Assembly: GCA_018907035.1 (NCBI GenBank)
Contig: JACCIC010000022.1
Location: forward strand, 3,201,501 to 3,265,500
Reading direction: 5' to 3'
Length of the DNA stretch: 64,000 nucleotides
Origin: Sycobia sp. Sy_11
Lineage: Eukaryota > Arthropoda > Insecta > Hymenoptera > Epichrysomallidae
Shown here: in pieces, positions 26,480 through 38,704 of the stretch
Layout: the number at the start of each line of letters is the position of its first letter
How positions within the stretch are numbered: position 1 is the stretch's first letter
Program-made: the position numbers and the translations under genes
The notes under the pieces: model-generated
Database searches by the model: none
Told to the model about the DNA's origin: nothing
Seen by the model: the letters and a program-made list of their open reading frames with translations, nothing else

Positions 26480-26830
26480 CTCGCGGGATGACAAAGAAGC
26501 AAAGGCCGCAGCTATACAACTGCTTTGGAGCTCAAAGATCCTAATAGTCCTCTTTCACTGCCGTGCCGGTGCGCGTTTTCGCTCAGAATAAACTTGGCGC
26601 TCTTCCTTTTTCCTCCCCGTTCCACCGCCGCGACCGTACGCAGCGTACTACTCCGATGTTCGTATGTAGTTTTCTTTTTTCCTCAAATATCTCGCATTAC
26701 CGTTTCCGAGGCCCGCGCGAACGCGCCGGGCGATAATTCGGACGAGCGGCAGAGATAAATCTAGGCGATTCCTTTCGCGGCTTTACTAGCATTTCCATAT
26801 ATTTTGCAGATTTTCTATAAATACGTGGCT
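26480..26830. promoter_or_regulatory. GC-rich island, possible promoter or 5' exon
   Basis: Locally rich in CpG (for example CCGCCGCGACCGTACGCAGC) in AT-rich surroundings, next to a GA tract. It lies between two divergent genes and could serve either. No transcript evidence. Confidence 0.25.
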
Positions 26831-27179
26831 TAACTAGCTCAGCGAAGAGTGCATTGTATTTTCACTCGCTGCATACGCTTGCTCGATAAATGTTTTTTTT
26901 CTTCTTCTATTTTTTGTCGAATTATATTCACGTATAAAAACTTAGACACTCTTTTATATTCAAATAGATATGATTGATGTGAATCGAGTAAAATTGATGA
27001 AGTTACAGACCTTTGTAACGGAGCCGCGTTAAGAATAATTATACTAATTCGACAATTTTTCAATTTTTTATCAGTTGTTTTATTGTATTCTACACAAACA
27101 TGATTATTAATTCAATTAGAATTTAATAATAAATACTTATGTCGATTGATATAGAGCACTAATATAATTGCAGTAACAG

Positions 27180-28120
27180 TCAGATTGCCCTTATTTGCAA
27201 TCATCTTGTGTAGAACCTGAATTATATTCAAATCAAGCTTAAAGTTTTTAGTGAAGCACAACCTGACATTCTCCTTCACCAAAAAATTTCGTAGCTGTAA
27301 TAATCCCCGTGTTTCGAGACGTTTTGTGGTTCCACTACAGAGACTCGAATAAAATATATTAATGACGAACGTTATTTAATGTACTGGACTTATTTTCAAA
27401 ATTCTCCCTACCATATATATTCTTAATACCTGTTTCCAAAATATTCACAATTTCAAAATCAAATTATTGCCGATTGTTTCAATATTGTTCCTTTAATCCG
27501 AGTATATTACTTACATTTTGTAAACTATATTGATATTATAAATTATTTTTTTCAAACATCTACCTGTTTGTCCGATATAAAATTGATCACAATTATAACA
27601 AGTTGTTTTATATATTATTCCTATTTTTTAAATATTTACCATTCATATTCTTACAATTCAATCAAATGACATGTATCTAAATAATCTGAATACTATATTT
27701 CTAAAAATTATTTGTGACTTTTGTGATAGACCGTTAAAATATTGTAAAATAAGAGTTTTATATATCATTCAATTTCATCTCTGAATATTTTTTTCCAATT
27801 ACTATTAAAAATTTCATTCACTCTCTCAGCATCAATTATCTAATTCATTTATCAATAAATTAGATAAGTAATATTAATAGATATTTCTGAAATCCACTAA
27901 AATTGTTTTCTCTAAAATTTTTATGTAATAATTTATTTGCTCGGTCAATGATTTTTCAATGTACAAATTTTATAATGCGGCGCGCATCATCTGGTTATGC
28001 TTTAATTTACATTCTTTTTTTAATAATTGACATTTATCATTTATGAAATAGTTCGTTAGAACTTAAGCAATTTAATACAGTGTAACTTTTTACAAAGTAA
28101 AAAAGAAGATAAATCGGACA
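27180..28120 (-). mobile_element. Penelope-like element fragment with GIY-YIG endonuclease
   Basis: Reverse complement of about 27550-27618 reads IIYKTTCYNCDQFYIGQTGR, the start of the GIY-YIG nuclease domain in the Penelope-like form with its C..C pair before FYIGQTGR. Flanking minus-strand sequence is decayed. The extents are approximate. Confidence 0.55.
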
Positions 28121-28238
28121 AATCACCTTTCAATAAATAAGAAATATATTTCTTGTTATTTTTGATTATTTTAAAAATATTAATTTAAAACTTTATCAAA
28201 TGAGAAAGTAAATAATAAACAGTAAATATTCATATTAA

Positions 28239-28653
28239 TTAATAAATATTTTTTATTGGTCTTACAGTTCAATCAATTCAATCTAAAAATAAAATAAAAA
28301 AAAAAAAAATAAAAAATAAAAAAAAATAAAAAATAAAAAATAAAAAAAAAATAAAAATTAAATTAAAAATTAAATTAAAATTATAATGACAGTCAGACTG
28401 TCCTTGTTTACATTCACCCCCGTAGACTAATCTGAAAATAAAATATTAGCTGAAAAAATTCTTTGTTAGTAAAGTGCAGTCGGACTGTCCCCAATACCCT
28501 TAGCTAATTGAAGACTTGTCCAACGTTTCGAGCTAACCGTACTAACAAAGAATTTTTTCAGCTAATATTTTATTTTCAGATTAGTCTACGAGGGTGAATG
28601 TAAACAAGGACAGTCTGACTGTCATTATAATTTTAATTTAATTTTTAATTTAA

Positions 28654-28684
<31 letters not shown>

Positions 28685-28746
28685 ATTTTTATTTTATTTT
28701 TAGATTGAATTGATTGGACTGTAAGACCAATAAAAAATATTTATTA
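28239..28746. repeat. large foldback element (inverted repeat, about 230-bp arms)
   Basis: The left arm (about 28239-28478) and right arm (about 28540-28746) are near-perfect reverse complements, including TTTTTATTGGTCTTACAG at the ends, TAAATA-rich tracts, GACAGTCAGACTGTCCTTG and AGCTGAAAAAATTCTTTG. The unpaired centre is about 60-70 bp. The arm ends match the tail at 56555 and a fragment near 34490, so it is a dispersed repeat family, probably Penelope-derived. Confidence 0.8.
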
Positions 28747-30626
28747 ATTTATATGGGCACTCGACAAAAGTACAATTCAATTGTTTTAAAATATTCATAT
28801 TATCAAAAGTACGTTGGTAAAATTAATATTAATATCTACAAATAATAAGTTTAAGGTTAGATATATTAAATGTTAAATAAGAAAAATAAATACTATATCA
28901 TACATGCTACTTAAAAAAGTTATGAATACTTGTAAATTTTTACAGCAGCGATTCTGAATAAGTTTATTTTTAATAGCGCATTTCATTTTATATTTCAGAA
29001 TAGAAATAAGATATTATGTTTAAATATTTATAATTACGTACGAATCACTTTAAACATCCCGCAGTGAAAGTTGCATCTTGCTTTCAATAGAACTCGATGA
29101 AAATTCATCTTAAGTTTTTGTTCTTTATATGTTTATGCCGCTCATGCGTGTCTCACAGCGCGTTGTTAACCGCCAATTTTAAATCAAATCGAGGCAACTT
29201 TATTAACACTTTCTAGAATCTAAATGAACCTAAAAATAATTTTTAAAAAAATTCGTAACAATAAAATTAGTAAAGCATTTTATATAACACGTAACTGTAT
29301 AAAATGTGTAATAATAATACAGAGATACTTCCTAATTACATATTTAGGACATGTCTCTAAAATAATTCTACAATATTCCCGAACAGAAATAGATCTCCAT
29401 AATAATGCGTTTCATAATCAAAAATTTTTTTTTCATTTTGAATTCGTTGAAAGATAAAAAGAAAATACTTTTTTATTGTGTAGCACATGTATATTTATTA
29501 AAAACATATATGTTTAATATTTTTACTTATTTTATTTCATTAATATGACGACACAATTTTGTCAATGCTATGTGCGCATATTTTAATATATATTCTTAAT
29601 TTTTGCACTTGATTAACTCATATTTATATTTTTTTTGTTTTTCTTTAAAAAATCTTTAACATGCCGACAGGTATTAAATATTATTATATAATAGAGACGA
29701 ATCAACTGTCAATTATTGTTCATTATAACTCTACCTAATTTCTAGGTAGACTCTGGATATAATATATAGATATTTTAAATGAAGAATTTAGCATATAATG
29801 TATAGATAGTTTAAATGACAAATTAAATCTAATCAAATTATTAACAAATCTAAAATTGCCTCCGTAAGCATATGAATAAATAAATAATTTCAAATATTTT
29901 AAATGTAATATTACAGAGAGATTGCAAACGAAATGCTACCGATGCGACATTCTGTCGCATTATAGCCCTGAAATATTTGAAATGTATATTCATTTGGAAT
30001 ATTGCAACTGTAAGAATTACATAATAACTTGGTTAAATTAGCTTCGCCTTTGTTAAATTAAATTCATTTAAACTAATACGTTAGTATGATATGACATTTA
30101 TCGTAGTTTCAATGCAATAGCACAGAAATATTTTAACAGAAACTTCCGGCCAATGCGACATTTGAAACGTGATATGTAACATTTCGGTTGCATTGCTATT
30201 GAAATATTTCAAATGACACGTACATGAAACATTTCATTTGTAATACTGCATTTTATTTGTGATATTGAAAATAAAAGGGTGAAGAGAAATATTTACATTG
30301 AAATACTGATGAAGATAATGTTTCAAATATTTTGGTAATATTTTTGTTATGTTAATTTTGAAATATTTTGAGCGTATTATTGTTGAGATATTACATAAAT
30401 ATATCCATGGTAATATATTGCAGAAATACTTTTGTACATTATCCGTAGCTTTGTAAAACATGTCGGCCGCGATAATTATCTGAATTATACATATACAAAG
30501 TTCTTTCAATTTGCTTAAACTTCATCTTAATAATCCATATTATAATTGATTGATGATTCATTTTGTCCGCTTATAGATTTGAAATATTTCTTTTGAAATT
30601 ATTCTTAGAATAATATTTTTAAAAAA
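28747..30626. other. AT-rich sequence with recurring GAAATATTTCAAATG-like motifs
   Basis: No gene. Degenerate copies of GAAATATTT/AAATG and ATGCGACATT occur between 29900 and 30250, suggesting an old repeat. Confidence 0.4.
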
Positions 30627-30823
30627 TAAAAATTGTTCTGTTATCAAGTAAATATTTACTTGTTTTTTTTACATGCTTTTCGACGGTTTTCTTAAATTAA
30701 GCAAATATTTACTCAATTTGAGTGAACTCTTCTTGCGTCAAGTAAATACTTCCTTCATTAAAAAAAAAAAAAATTACTTGCCACAAAACAAGAAAATATT
30801 TACTTATTAACAGACATTTTTTT
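30627..30823. repeat. MITE-like element with palindromic AAGTAAATATTTACTT ends
   Basis: The left end (AAAATTGTTCTGTTATCAAG) and the reverse complement of the right end (AAAAATGTCTGTTAATAAG) match, each followed by GTAAATATTT(A/T)CTTG. Two further partial copies of the motif lie inside. About 197 bp. Confidence 0.55.
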
Positions 30824-31299
30824 AGCGAAGGCGTTAAATTTTATCTACATCGTAAAATTTTACCATTTGAACAATTTCTATTATATTTTTCTATATATTA
30901 TGATACGATTGCAAGAAATATTGTAAACGTTTTCTACAATCGTATAAATAAAGAAACAACCTCTGGCGTAGGAGATATCTACGAAAAATTCAAACAGTAT
31001 TGCGCCTAAAGTATAGGAAGTACAACTTCAAAAAATTTTCGTCAGTTTTATCCTTTGTCATATCGATACTTTTGGGCTATTCTCGACCCGCACACCTCGA
31101 TCAATCGACGAAATATAATATACTGGTGCCGTTCACTAAAAAACCCGTATAATAAAATGCCATTATAGCATGACGAAAACGATCCGGATGATGCGCGCAT
31201 CGTGTATAAATTATAAGTTGGAATATACGTAAACCGCACGATGAAGGCAAATTGCATATTCAAACGGGTAAGAATATAAACGTTCGTCGACAAATCGAG

Positions 31300-31331
31300 C
31301 AATAACAGTAGCAGTAGCATCAGCACCAGCA

Positions 31332-31379
<48 letters not shown>

Positions 31380-31629
31380 AGCACGCGCATGCACGGATGG
31401 GCAGCTCTCTTATCCCCTCAACTCAACTCTTGCGACTATCTCGACTCCTCTGCGCCGCTGTCGCTATTATAATACAGCTATAGAGTGCCGAGTGCGAGGC
31501 CAGCACTGTTGCTTTTCATTCTTATAATACTTACTCCAGTCCCAGTGTGCCGCGAAAGCAGCTGGTAAACGGACCTGCAGGAGAGAGAAGAGATCGCGCG
31601 CACGTCGTCGATCCTCTTCCTCGGTGTTC

Positions 31630-31671
<42 letters not shown>

Positions 31672-32618
31672 GCGCGCGTCTCTAAGTCTCTCCCGTATTA
31701 AATTCGTCGTAGGCCCGCATCGTAAAGAGGTGCGATCGGCATCTACGGAATCTAATAGGTCGGGTCATACTTACGGCGTACCTGCGGACGCAACCTCACT
31801 GGCCCTTACCTGTAACACCTGCCGCACGAGTGGTCCGAGGCTCGTTCCTCTGATTCCTCATCCCCCCTCCCCGCAGGGGGGGCCGCAACGTGCACAGACA
31901 TGAAGCATATTTTGCAGTGGACGAGCTATAACAGTAAAGTATATAATAGATGATGGATCGAGGAGGATAGGAGGATATATAGGAAGTGAGGGGCTTGCGA
32001 TTTCTTGCATGCCATCGAAGAAGAAGACTGTGTCTGTGTGAAGAGAAGGTTGTTTATACCGTGTGTGCGGCATATTTTTATATATATATATACGTCGAGC
32101 GCCCACGCACGGGCGGGTGCGCGATTCCATATAGAATTCGAGATATAAAATTGGTTATACGGTGCCAGCTGGAGAACGGAAGAGAATAAGTGAAGTGCGA
32201 GAGACTTGCTCGCGTCGCGTTGTTATAATTTATATACAATTAGTAACACGCGTATCAATAACAGGAGCAGCAGCAGCAGCAGGTTTTTATTCCACCAAAT
32301 TTTGGAGCAGAAGAATAACACGGTCGTAAGTGCGCGCATGATATTTGATATACAGAGCATAATAAGAGCGCTCGTGCATAGTGTTTTTCGTGAGAGAAAG
32401 AGAGAGAGAGAGAGATTTGTGTGTCGTGTGTGCTATGTTGCGTTGCGTCTAATTGTCGGAGTTGGGTCACGCCGCGTCGTGGCGCTAGTGCCGATCGCGT
32501 GCCGTGTGTGTATATAGGAATCTACGTGTGCGTGTATATATATCTGATATTATACGCAACAGGAACAGCCGGGCAAACGATTCTAAAACGCAAGATCGAG
32601 ATTATAGTGTTCTCTTTT

Positions 32619-32675
<57 letters not shown>

Positions 32676-32700
32676 TCTCTTCCTCTCCTCTCTTAGAAAA
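31300..32700 (+). promoter_or_regulatory. GC-rich, GA/CT-repeat region; candidate 5' exon and promoter of dl copy 1
   Basis: A 1.3 kb region with many CpG sites, (GA)n at 31333-31376 and 31627-31666, CAGCAG repeats at 32264-32281 and (CT)n at 32622-32671. A good splice donor GTAAGT at 32326 could end a 5' untranslated exon joining the acceptor at 38648. This is the most promoter-like region upstream of dl, but it is inference. Confidence 0.35.
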
Positions 32701-35399
32701 CATCAATTTCTCGTAAACAGATTTGATTTAGTATGGTTTTCAATACTAGTGCTATATTATAGTGTACGCGCTCAAGTTTAATAGGAATTATTTATTTCTA
32801 GTGTTTAAACAACGTCTTTACATTAAGAATGCCAAATTGGAAATGAAAAATTATGAATGCAGCAATACGATCACAATAAAGACGGAGTAGGTGAAGTCAC
32901 GATCGTAATATATCCTTTCAGTACCATATAGAAATAGTATAAGAGCGTAACAATATTTGCTAAAAATCGGATAAAAAATATGAAAAAGTGTGAAAGTCAA
33001 ACCGATCGCGAATGTTTTGTCTCAGTGTATAATAGTAACTATTGATTATTAATAATAAAAACTTCTAACGCTATTTTTTGTTCGTGTTCGACCGTAATGC
33101 AGCATCAGAAAAGAAAACCTATCGTTAATCTAGCCTAATTTTTCTTTTTTTTTTATGACACCTGCAGGCTAAAAGTGAATAACAACCTCGTTAGAAGACT
33201 TTCTTATTATCAATAGCATAGTTATTATTATATACTGACACAAAACCCTTTAATGAACTTGATTTTTACAATTTCTCATATTTTTTTAATATTATCATTT
33301 TATAATATTATTATATCCTAATGTTATTTCTATAGGGCTGTAAGTCTTTTTATGATGATGACGTCACGTTCATATTTAAGTCAATTATAAGGCACCCGTC
33401 TTGTAGTTTGAAAAAACATTGAAAATTTTCGATTTTTAATTAGTTCTTTTTACAAATATATTACGAAAATCATCTAATCAAAAATATTTATAGCTATCGA
33501 TAGAATATTATATATAAGAAGATGTATATGATTTTATAAAAACATTAAGTACTCTATTTTAATGGTACGGCCATGAGGTTCTTTGCTTTTCATTAGCACC
33601 ATATAGTATAATATAGCTGAAGCGCACGAACGCTTTATTTTTAATTATTAATTTTAAATGTAACATTTATATTTAACATCTTTGATGTTAAATATTGATG
33701 ATTCATACCTTGAATAATGGTGTTAATCAACGACTAAAATCGACTATGTAATTGCAATTTGTTCAGCGGCGCTTGTATGACGATCGGCTGAGACCGGGAC
33801 TTGAATTGGAATATACGGAATTGCTAATATTCATCCTTGACTCTGGCGATCGAGACATCGTAAGCCGTCTCTCTGTTTTTAATCGATAAAACATATATTA
33901 AGTATAAGGTTGATCTGGATCTGTGCTTACATTATAAATCACACATTTTCAACAAAAAAAAATTTTTGTTAGACCTAATGGTAAATATACATTTTCTACA
34001 TCAATTCATTAATTACATAATTTCATATAGTCACGACAAATATTTAGTAATAAGTTTAAGGGAAACGTCGTCATAAAGGTTGATGCATTTAAGGTATACT
34101 TTCTAAATAATTGCTAAATAGAGGGCTCATGAAAACTTAACACTTTTGCCATATTTATATAAAGAAATATATGAAAAACCATTGAAATACTAATGGTTGA
34201 AAAATTATGTCTAACACGAAGGGATACGAAAGCCATGCGTGTTTGATATACAAAAATATTAAAATTCGTTTATTCATAGGTTAAAACGATATAATAAATT
34301 ATAAACGAACACTTTAATAGTTTCACAAAAATTAAGAAATGTTATACTATACACAAGGTCTTTGACAATGGCTGAACAGCTGCCACAATAAAAGATTTTT
34401 ATGAAACCATCTAGATGTTTTTAATTTATTATTATAGCTATTTATTTGAATTGTAAAGCGAGTCCTTAATTAAACTAATAAAATCTATTTATTAGTCTTA
34501 CAGTACCTATTTTTTAATTAGGTCTTTGATTAGCTTTTAAAATTCAAATACGAAAATTTGACAGATTAATAAGAAAAACGACATATATTGTAGAAAGAAA
34601 AAATTTCCAAAATCGACAATAAAACCTTATGAATAATTCATCGGTAGTTCCTTTGGAATTTTTATCAAATGGAAGAGGCATGTGTGCACGCGCACGCGCA
34701 CGTATGTATATGTATTAAGCACAAGTTAAATTAATGCTCCGTTTGTGAATCGATCTTTAACAAAGCACAATACCTTTTTATAAGTTCGTATATACAGATA
34801 TGTGAAGGCTGTATTGCCGAATAGTCTTCTGAAACGGATCTGTTGAAAATTTGTATACTTGTCTCGGGGGTCATTGCTTACGAATATCGGTAGCCTTTGG
34901 TCCAAATTGAATTTTTATTGAGAAAGCAATGAAAAATCTATACATTTTTTCATCTATACATAAATCTATACATAATCATACATTTTTTCTCTATAATGTA
35001 CATTTTTCAAAAAAAAAAAAACGAAATGAAAGATAAGCGTTCAGTGCCTAAAATTACTCAACCATTTTCTATTCGAAGCGGATCTACCGATGCAGATAAA
35101 CAGCAACAGACCAACGATGCTTTAGGAGATTTCTATGCAAAATATCGAAATAGCTCAAGTATATAACAGAAAATATATCATAGGTACCAAAAGCTACTAC
35201 GATATACGTAATTAGTAGTTCAAGAATATTATCTATATATAATATGAATATTGAACAAAAATAAAGAAAGAAACGATAGTGCTAGAATTGAGTGCCTCCT
35301 TCTTTTTAAGATGTTTTTTTTCTCACTAACTCTTTTGTCTATTTGGGTGGACTGTTTTTGAAACAAAAATTTTGTGCTCAGGGCAGAATTGGATAACAA

Positions 35400-35446
<47 letters not shown>

Positions 35447-37370
35447 GTACAATAGATAAAAAGTTTAATATTTATGATGCACAATTCCACACAAACAACA
35501 TTAAAAAGGAAAAAGATTATCTGTAAATAAAGAAAAATTATAAATCGTCTTTTCATATAGGAATAAAAGAGAAAAAGTAAAAATTCGGAAATAAGAACAA
35601 AAACTGTTTTAATAATCAGCAGGAACATAAAAAATAATTTTTTATTGTTAAACACTACAAATTTCTAGTCAAATAATGAGTCCTAACCTCATAGCGATTG
35701 TCAGTGCCGCTTTTAATATGGAGCTTACAGGGCCTTGAGCTTCGAGAATTGTGGAGACCCACAATTACGAACCTAGTTTGAATTTTATAGATTGATAAAA
35801 TGACTATAAAGATTACATATTCCAAAAATATTTACTTGAAAAGAAAATTATAGCAAACTTAATATTTTTGATAAAATAATCTTAAATATATAAAAGAACG
35901 ATGTACCATTTTAAATACATTATTTTTCTTCTTTTTTTAGAGAAGCCTAATTTTTAACACACAATTATAAAGAGAAAATCGTTATGTGTAAAAAATATCA
36001 ATATTCTTCTATATATTTAGAATGGGAAGTTTTTTTTTGTTATTATAGATAAATCATCTATAGGAAGTAAAATGAAGCATTGCGGCATGTATAAAATCAT
36101 TATTCATAACCGCTATATCCAAAAAGGATGATTTAACAATACCTTCGCGCTGTGAAGAATCAAAACTTAATTTTAAATAAAAAGAAATGTTTTCAATAAT
36201 AATATTGAAAAATTAAAAAATAATATATATTATTATTCAAAAATATGCATATTATAAATTAATTATATGAAAAAATATATTTTTGCTTTTTATTCCTTGC
36301 AATGACGTTAAAATCTGATGGCAGCCTCAAGCTTCATATTCTTCAAAGGCGGCACTTCCGATTGCCTTAAAAATTAATTTTCACAAAAAACGTGGAGAGA
36401 GTAAACCTAAAACTGATATTTTCATTGAGTGAAAATAGTTATTAAGAAAACTCGCAGAACACAGTTTTAGATGAATTATTTTAAGCATGAATACGTCGTT
36501 AAATACACATGTCCTAAACGTTACGTAAAAATATAATGTTGAGAATAATTAGTATGAGAAGTTCTGGATCATTTTATCTGATTAGAAATTGGAAGTGAAA
36601 AATAGAAATTGAATTTTTTACATTTTAGCTCATTCTAAAAACATTATTTTTAATATTAAAATTTTTTTGCTAATAGGAGTTTTATTATTATTATATTCCG
36701 ATGTAAAAACGTGGCTTAAATTTTTTTTATATATTTATATAAAATAAAGATTATATAACTTCTATTATAGTTAAAAACATCATTAATTGGGCAATTAAAA
36801 AAACCAAAATTCCTTATAATAGCTCTTCACGATCAATATAGAGAATAACTAAAATCTGATTTTTGCCGATTTCGAAAAAGGAGAAGAATCTCAACTCAAC
36901 CCGTTTTTTCTACGATATCTCTATAATTAGCATAATTTAACTAACTTTATTGACTTTTTTACAATAATAATTTTTATTAATTATTATTTACAATAATAAT
37001 TAACTTTTTTTAAATAATTAATTTATTTGTTCCGGTAACAAACTAAAAACAAAAAAAAAATCCAAATTGTCCCGTAAAAATTACAATTTCTCAGGACAGT
37101 AGTTTATTTTTTCACAGAAAAGCTATTATAATACAATGATGTACAAACACTTTCGGATAATCGACTATGGCGTCGCGTTGTTTTGCCCTCTCATTTACAA
37201 TCATTGCTGGATCTGCTTCCAGAACCAATCGTGTTCGTGAAAGTACGATAATCTCGGTGAATTTTTGCGTCGATGATCAGTAAGAATTCCTTGTAACTAA
37301 TTGGTTACCATCTAGTTTTTTTTCTCCGACGATAATAATAATGAAGTTTCTCCGCTCTTAAAGATTCTGA
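32701..37370. other. AT-rich sequence, no gene seen
   Basis: Holds one SINE-like copy near 33770, a Penelope-tail fragment near 34480-34520 and (TA)n at 35401-35446. Probably intron or intergenic DNA upstream of dl copy 1. Confidence 0.45.
33765..33872 (-). mobile_element. tRNA-derived SINE copy
   Basis: On the minus strand, TTACGATGTCTCGATCGCCAG is followed about 45 bases later by a B-box-like TTCAAGTCCCGGTCTCAGCC and a tail containing CAAGCGCCGCTG. It matches the copy at 63190-63295 along its length, with substitutions. Confidence 0.55.
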
Positions 37371-37399
37371 TATCACGCTGTAATAATAGTCAAAGTGCG

Positions 37400-37830
37400 T
37401 GAAGAATTAGATGAAGAATTGAAATGGAATAAAAGATAGGAAGAGCGAAAGAGATAGAGGAGGGACAGAAGGAACGTGGAATCGCTCGAGTCGGGAGCAC
37501 GGCCGTGGGTCCGAAGAGCTCTTTCGCCCAAAATAATATGATTACGGACAGCCAGCTCGAAGAAAAAAACGAAATTCCGTTCCCTTTCTTCCCCTCGCTG
37601 AGACTTTTCGCATTCTATGGGGCTAGCGTCTGTAAATATCGTTCTTACGCCCCCCTCTGCCCCTCCACTCTTGTTCATGTTCGGTTCGCGTTGTTATATT
37701 TATAACAAGCCAACAGCTGGTTGATCGCGTATAAATTGCTTCCTTTGCCAACCCCCGCCCCCATCTCGCTTCGTCCATTTTCGAAACATAGAAAATACAA
37801 AGCTTCTCCATGGTATCGGACAGAGTATCT
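37400..37830. promoter_or_regulatory. GC-rich patch 0.9-1.3 kb upstream of the dl ATG
   Basis: Higher GC and CpG than flanks, with C-rich stretches (CGCCCCCCTCTGCCCCTCC). It could be an alternative promoter of dl. No TATA box or splice donor decides this. Confidence 0.25.
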
Positions 37831-38301
37831 TTCTCTTTTATTCTTTTATTTTGAGAATTCTTACTTTATAGTTTTCTTTTTTTATGAATCAATCTATTCC
37901 AAACAGATTCGACTATCTTATTTGAACTAGACAGAAGACAATGAATTGATAACTAGTGTTAAAACGCAACGTTTATACTTCCAAATTTGATTATAATATA
38001 TTCTAACAAATTGTAAAGCAGATTTTTTACAAACAGAAGAATATATACTAATAAAATATCGAAAAACGCTAAATGTTAGAATGCTAACAATAACAGATAA
38101 ATTAAAAAGATTTTAAAATGTAATTTATGAAATATAACCATAAGCATCCAACCATTCAAAAAAGAGCTTTAAACAATAAATGAGAACATGAAGAAAACTA
38201 TATTAGATGGCAAAGAGAAAAAAATATTTAATGGAAAGTGTTTAAAACAAATAACGATAGAACAGTTTCACTTAAAAATCTCTTTATATATATATAGGAA
38301 A

Positions 38302-38305
<4 letters not shown>

Positions 38306-38358
<53 letters not shown>
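38306..38358. repeat. (TA)n microsatellite upstream of dl exon 1
   Basis: Pure TA tract about 350 bp before the start codon exon. Confidence 0.95.
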
Positions 38359-38360
<2 letters not shown>

Positions 38361-38704
38361 AAAATGTATAATAACTATATGTATGGAATGCTTTCCTGTT
38401 AATTTATAGTTCCTCTTGTTTCATAAGAATCTTACTTTACTTTATCGTGGCTTCCCTATATTTCTCTTTTAATAAAAGAGGATACGACGATCCATTGTAT
38501 CGAGAAATAATATGTTTAATTACAAGCAGAACGAGTATTGCTAGAATACGACTCCTGATCGATCCTGATTCAACTTCTTTGGCAAATAATATACTTATTT
38601 ATAGATTATACAGTTCGTTAAAGTTAGCTTCTCTGATTTACATTTCAGTTAAGGGTATCAGGAACCTGTACAGTAAAGTACCAACCAAGAAATAAGGAGC
38701 AGTC

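Noticed and set aside
28290..28380. Repeated A-rich units that could look like a repeat-spacer array
   Set aside because: They are low-complexity TAAAA runs within the foldback arm; no CRISPR array is expected or seen.
31547..31903. 118-residue open frame across a GA tract
   Set aside because: The frame is a by-product of (GA)n and GC-rich DNA without protein features.
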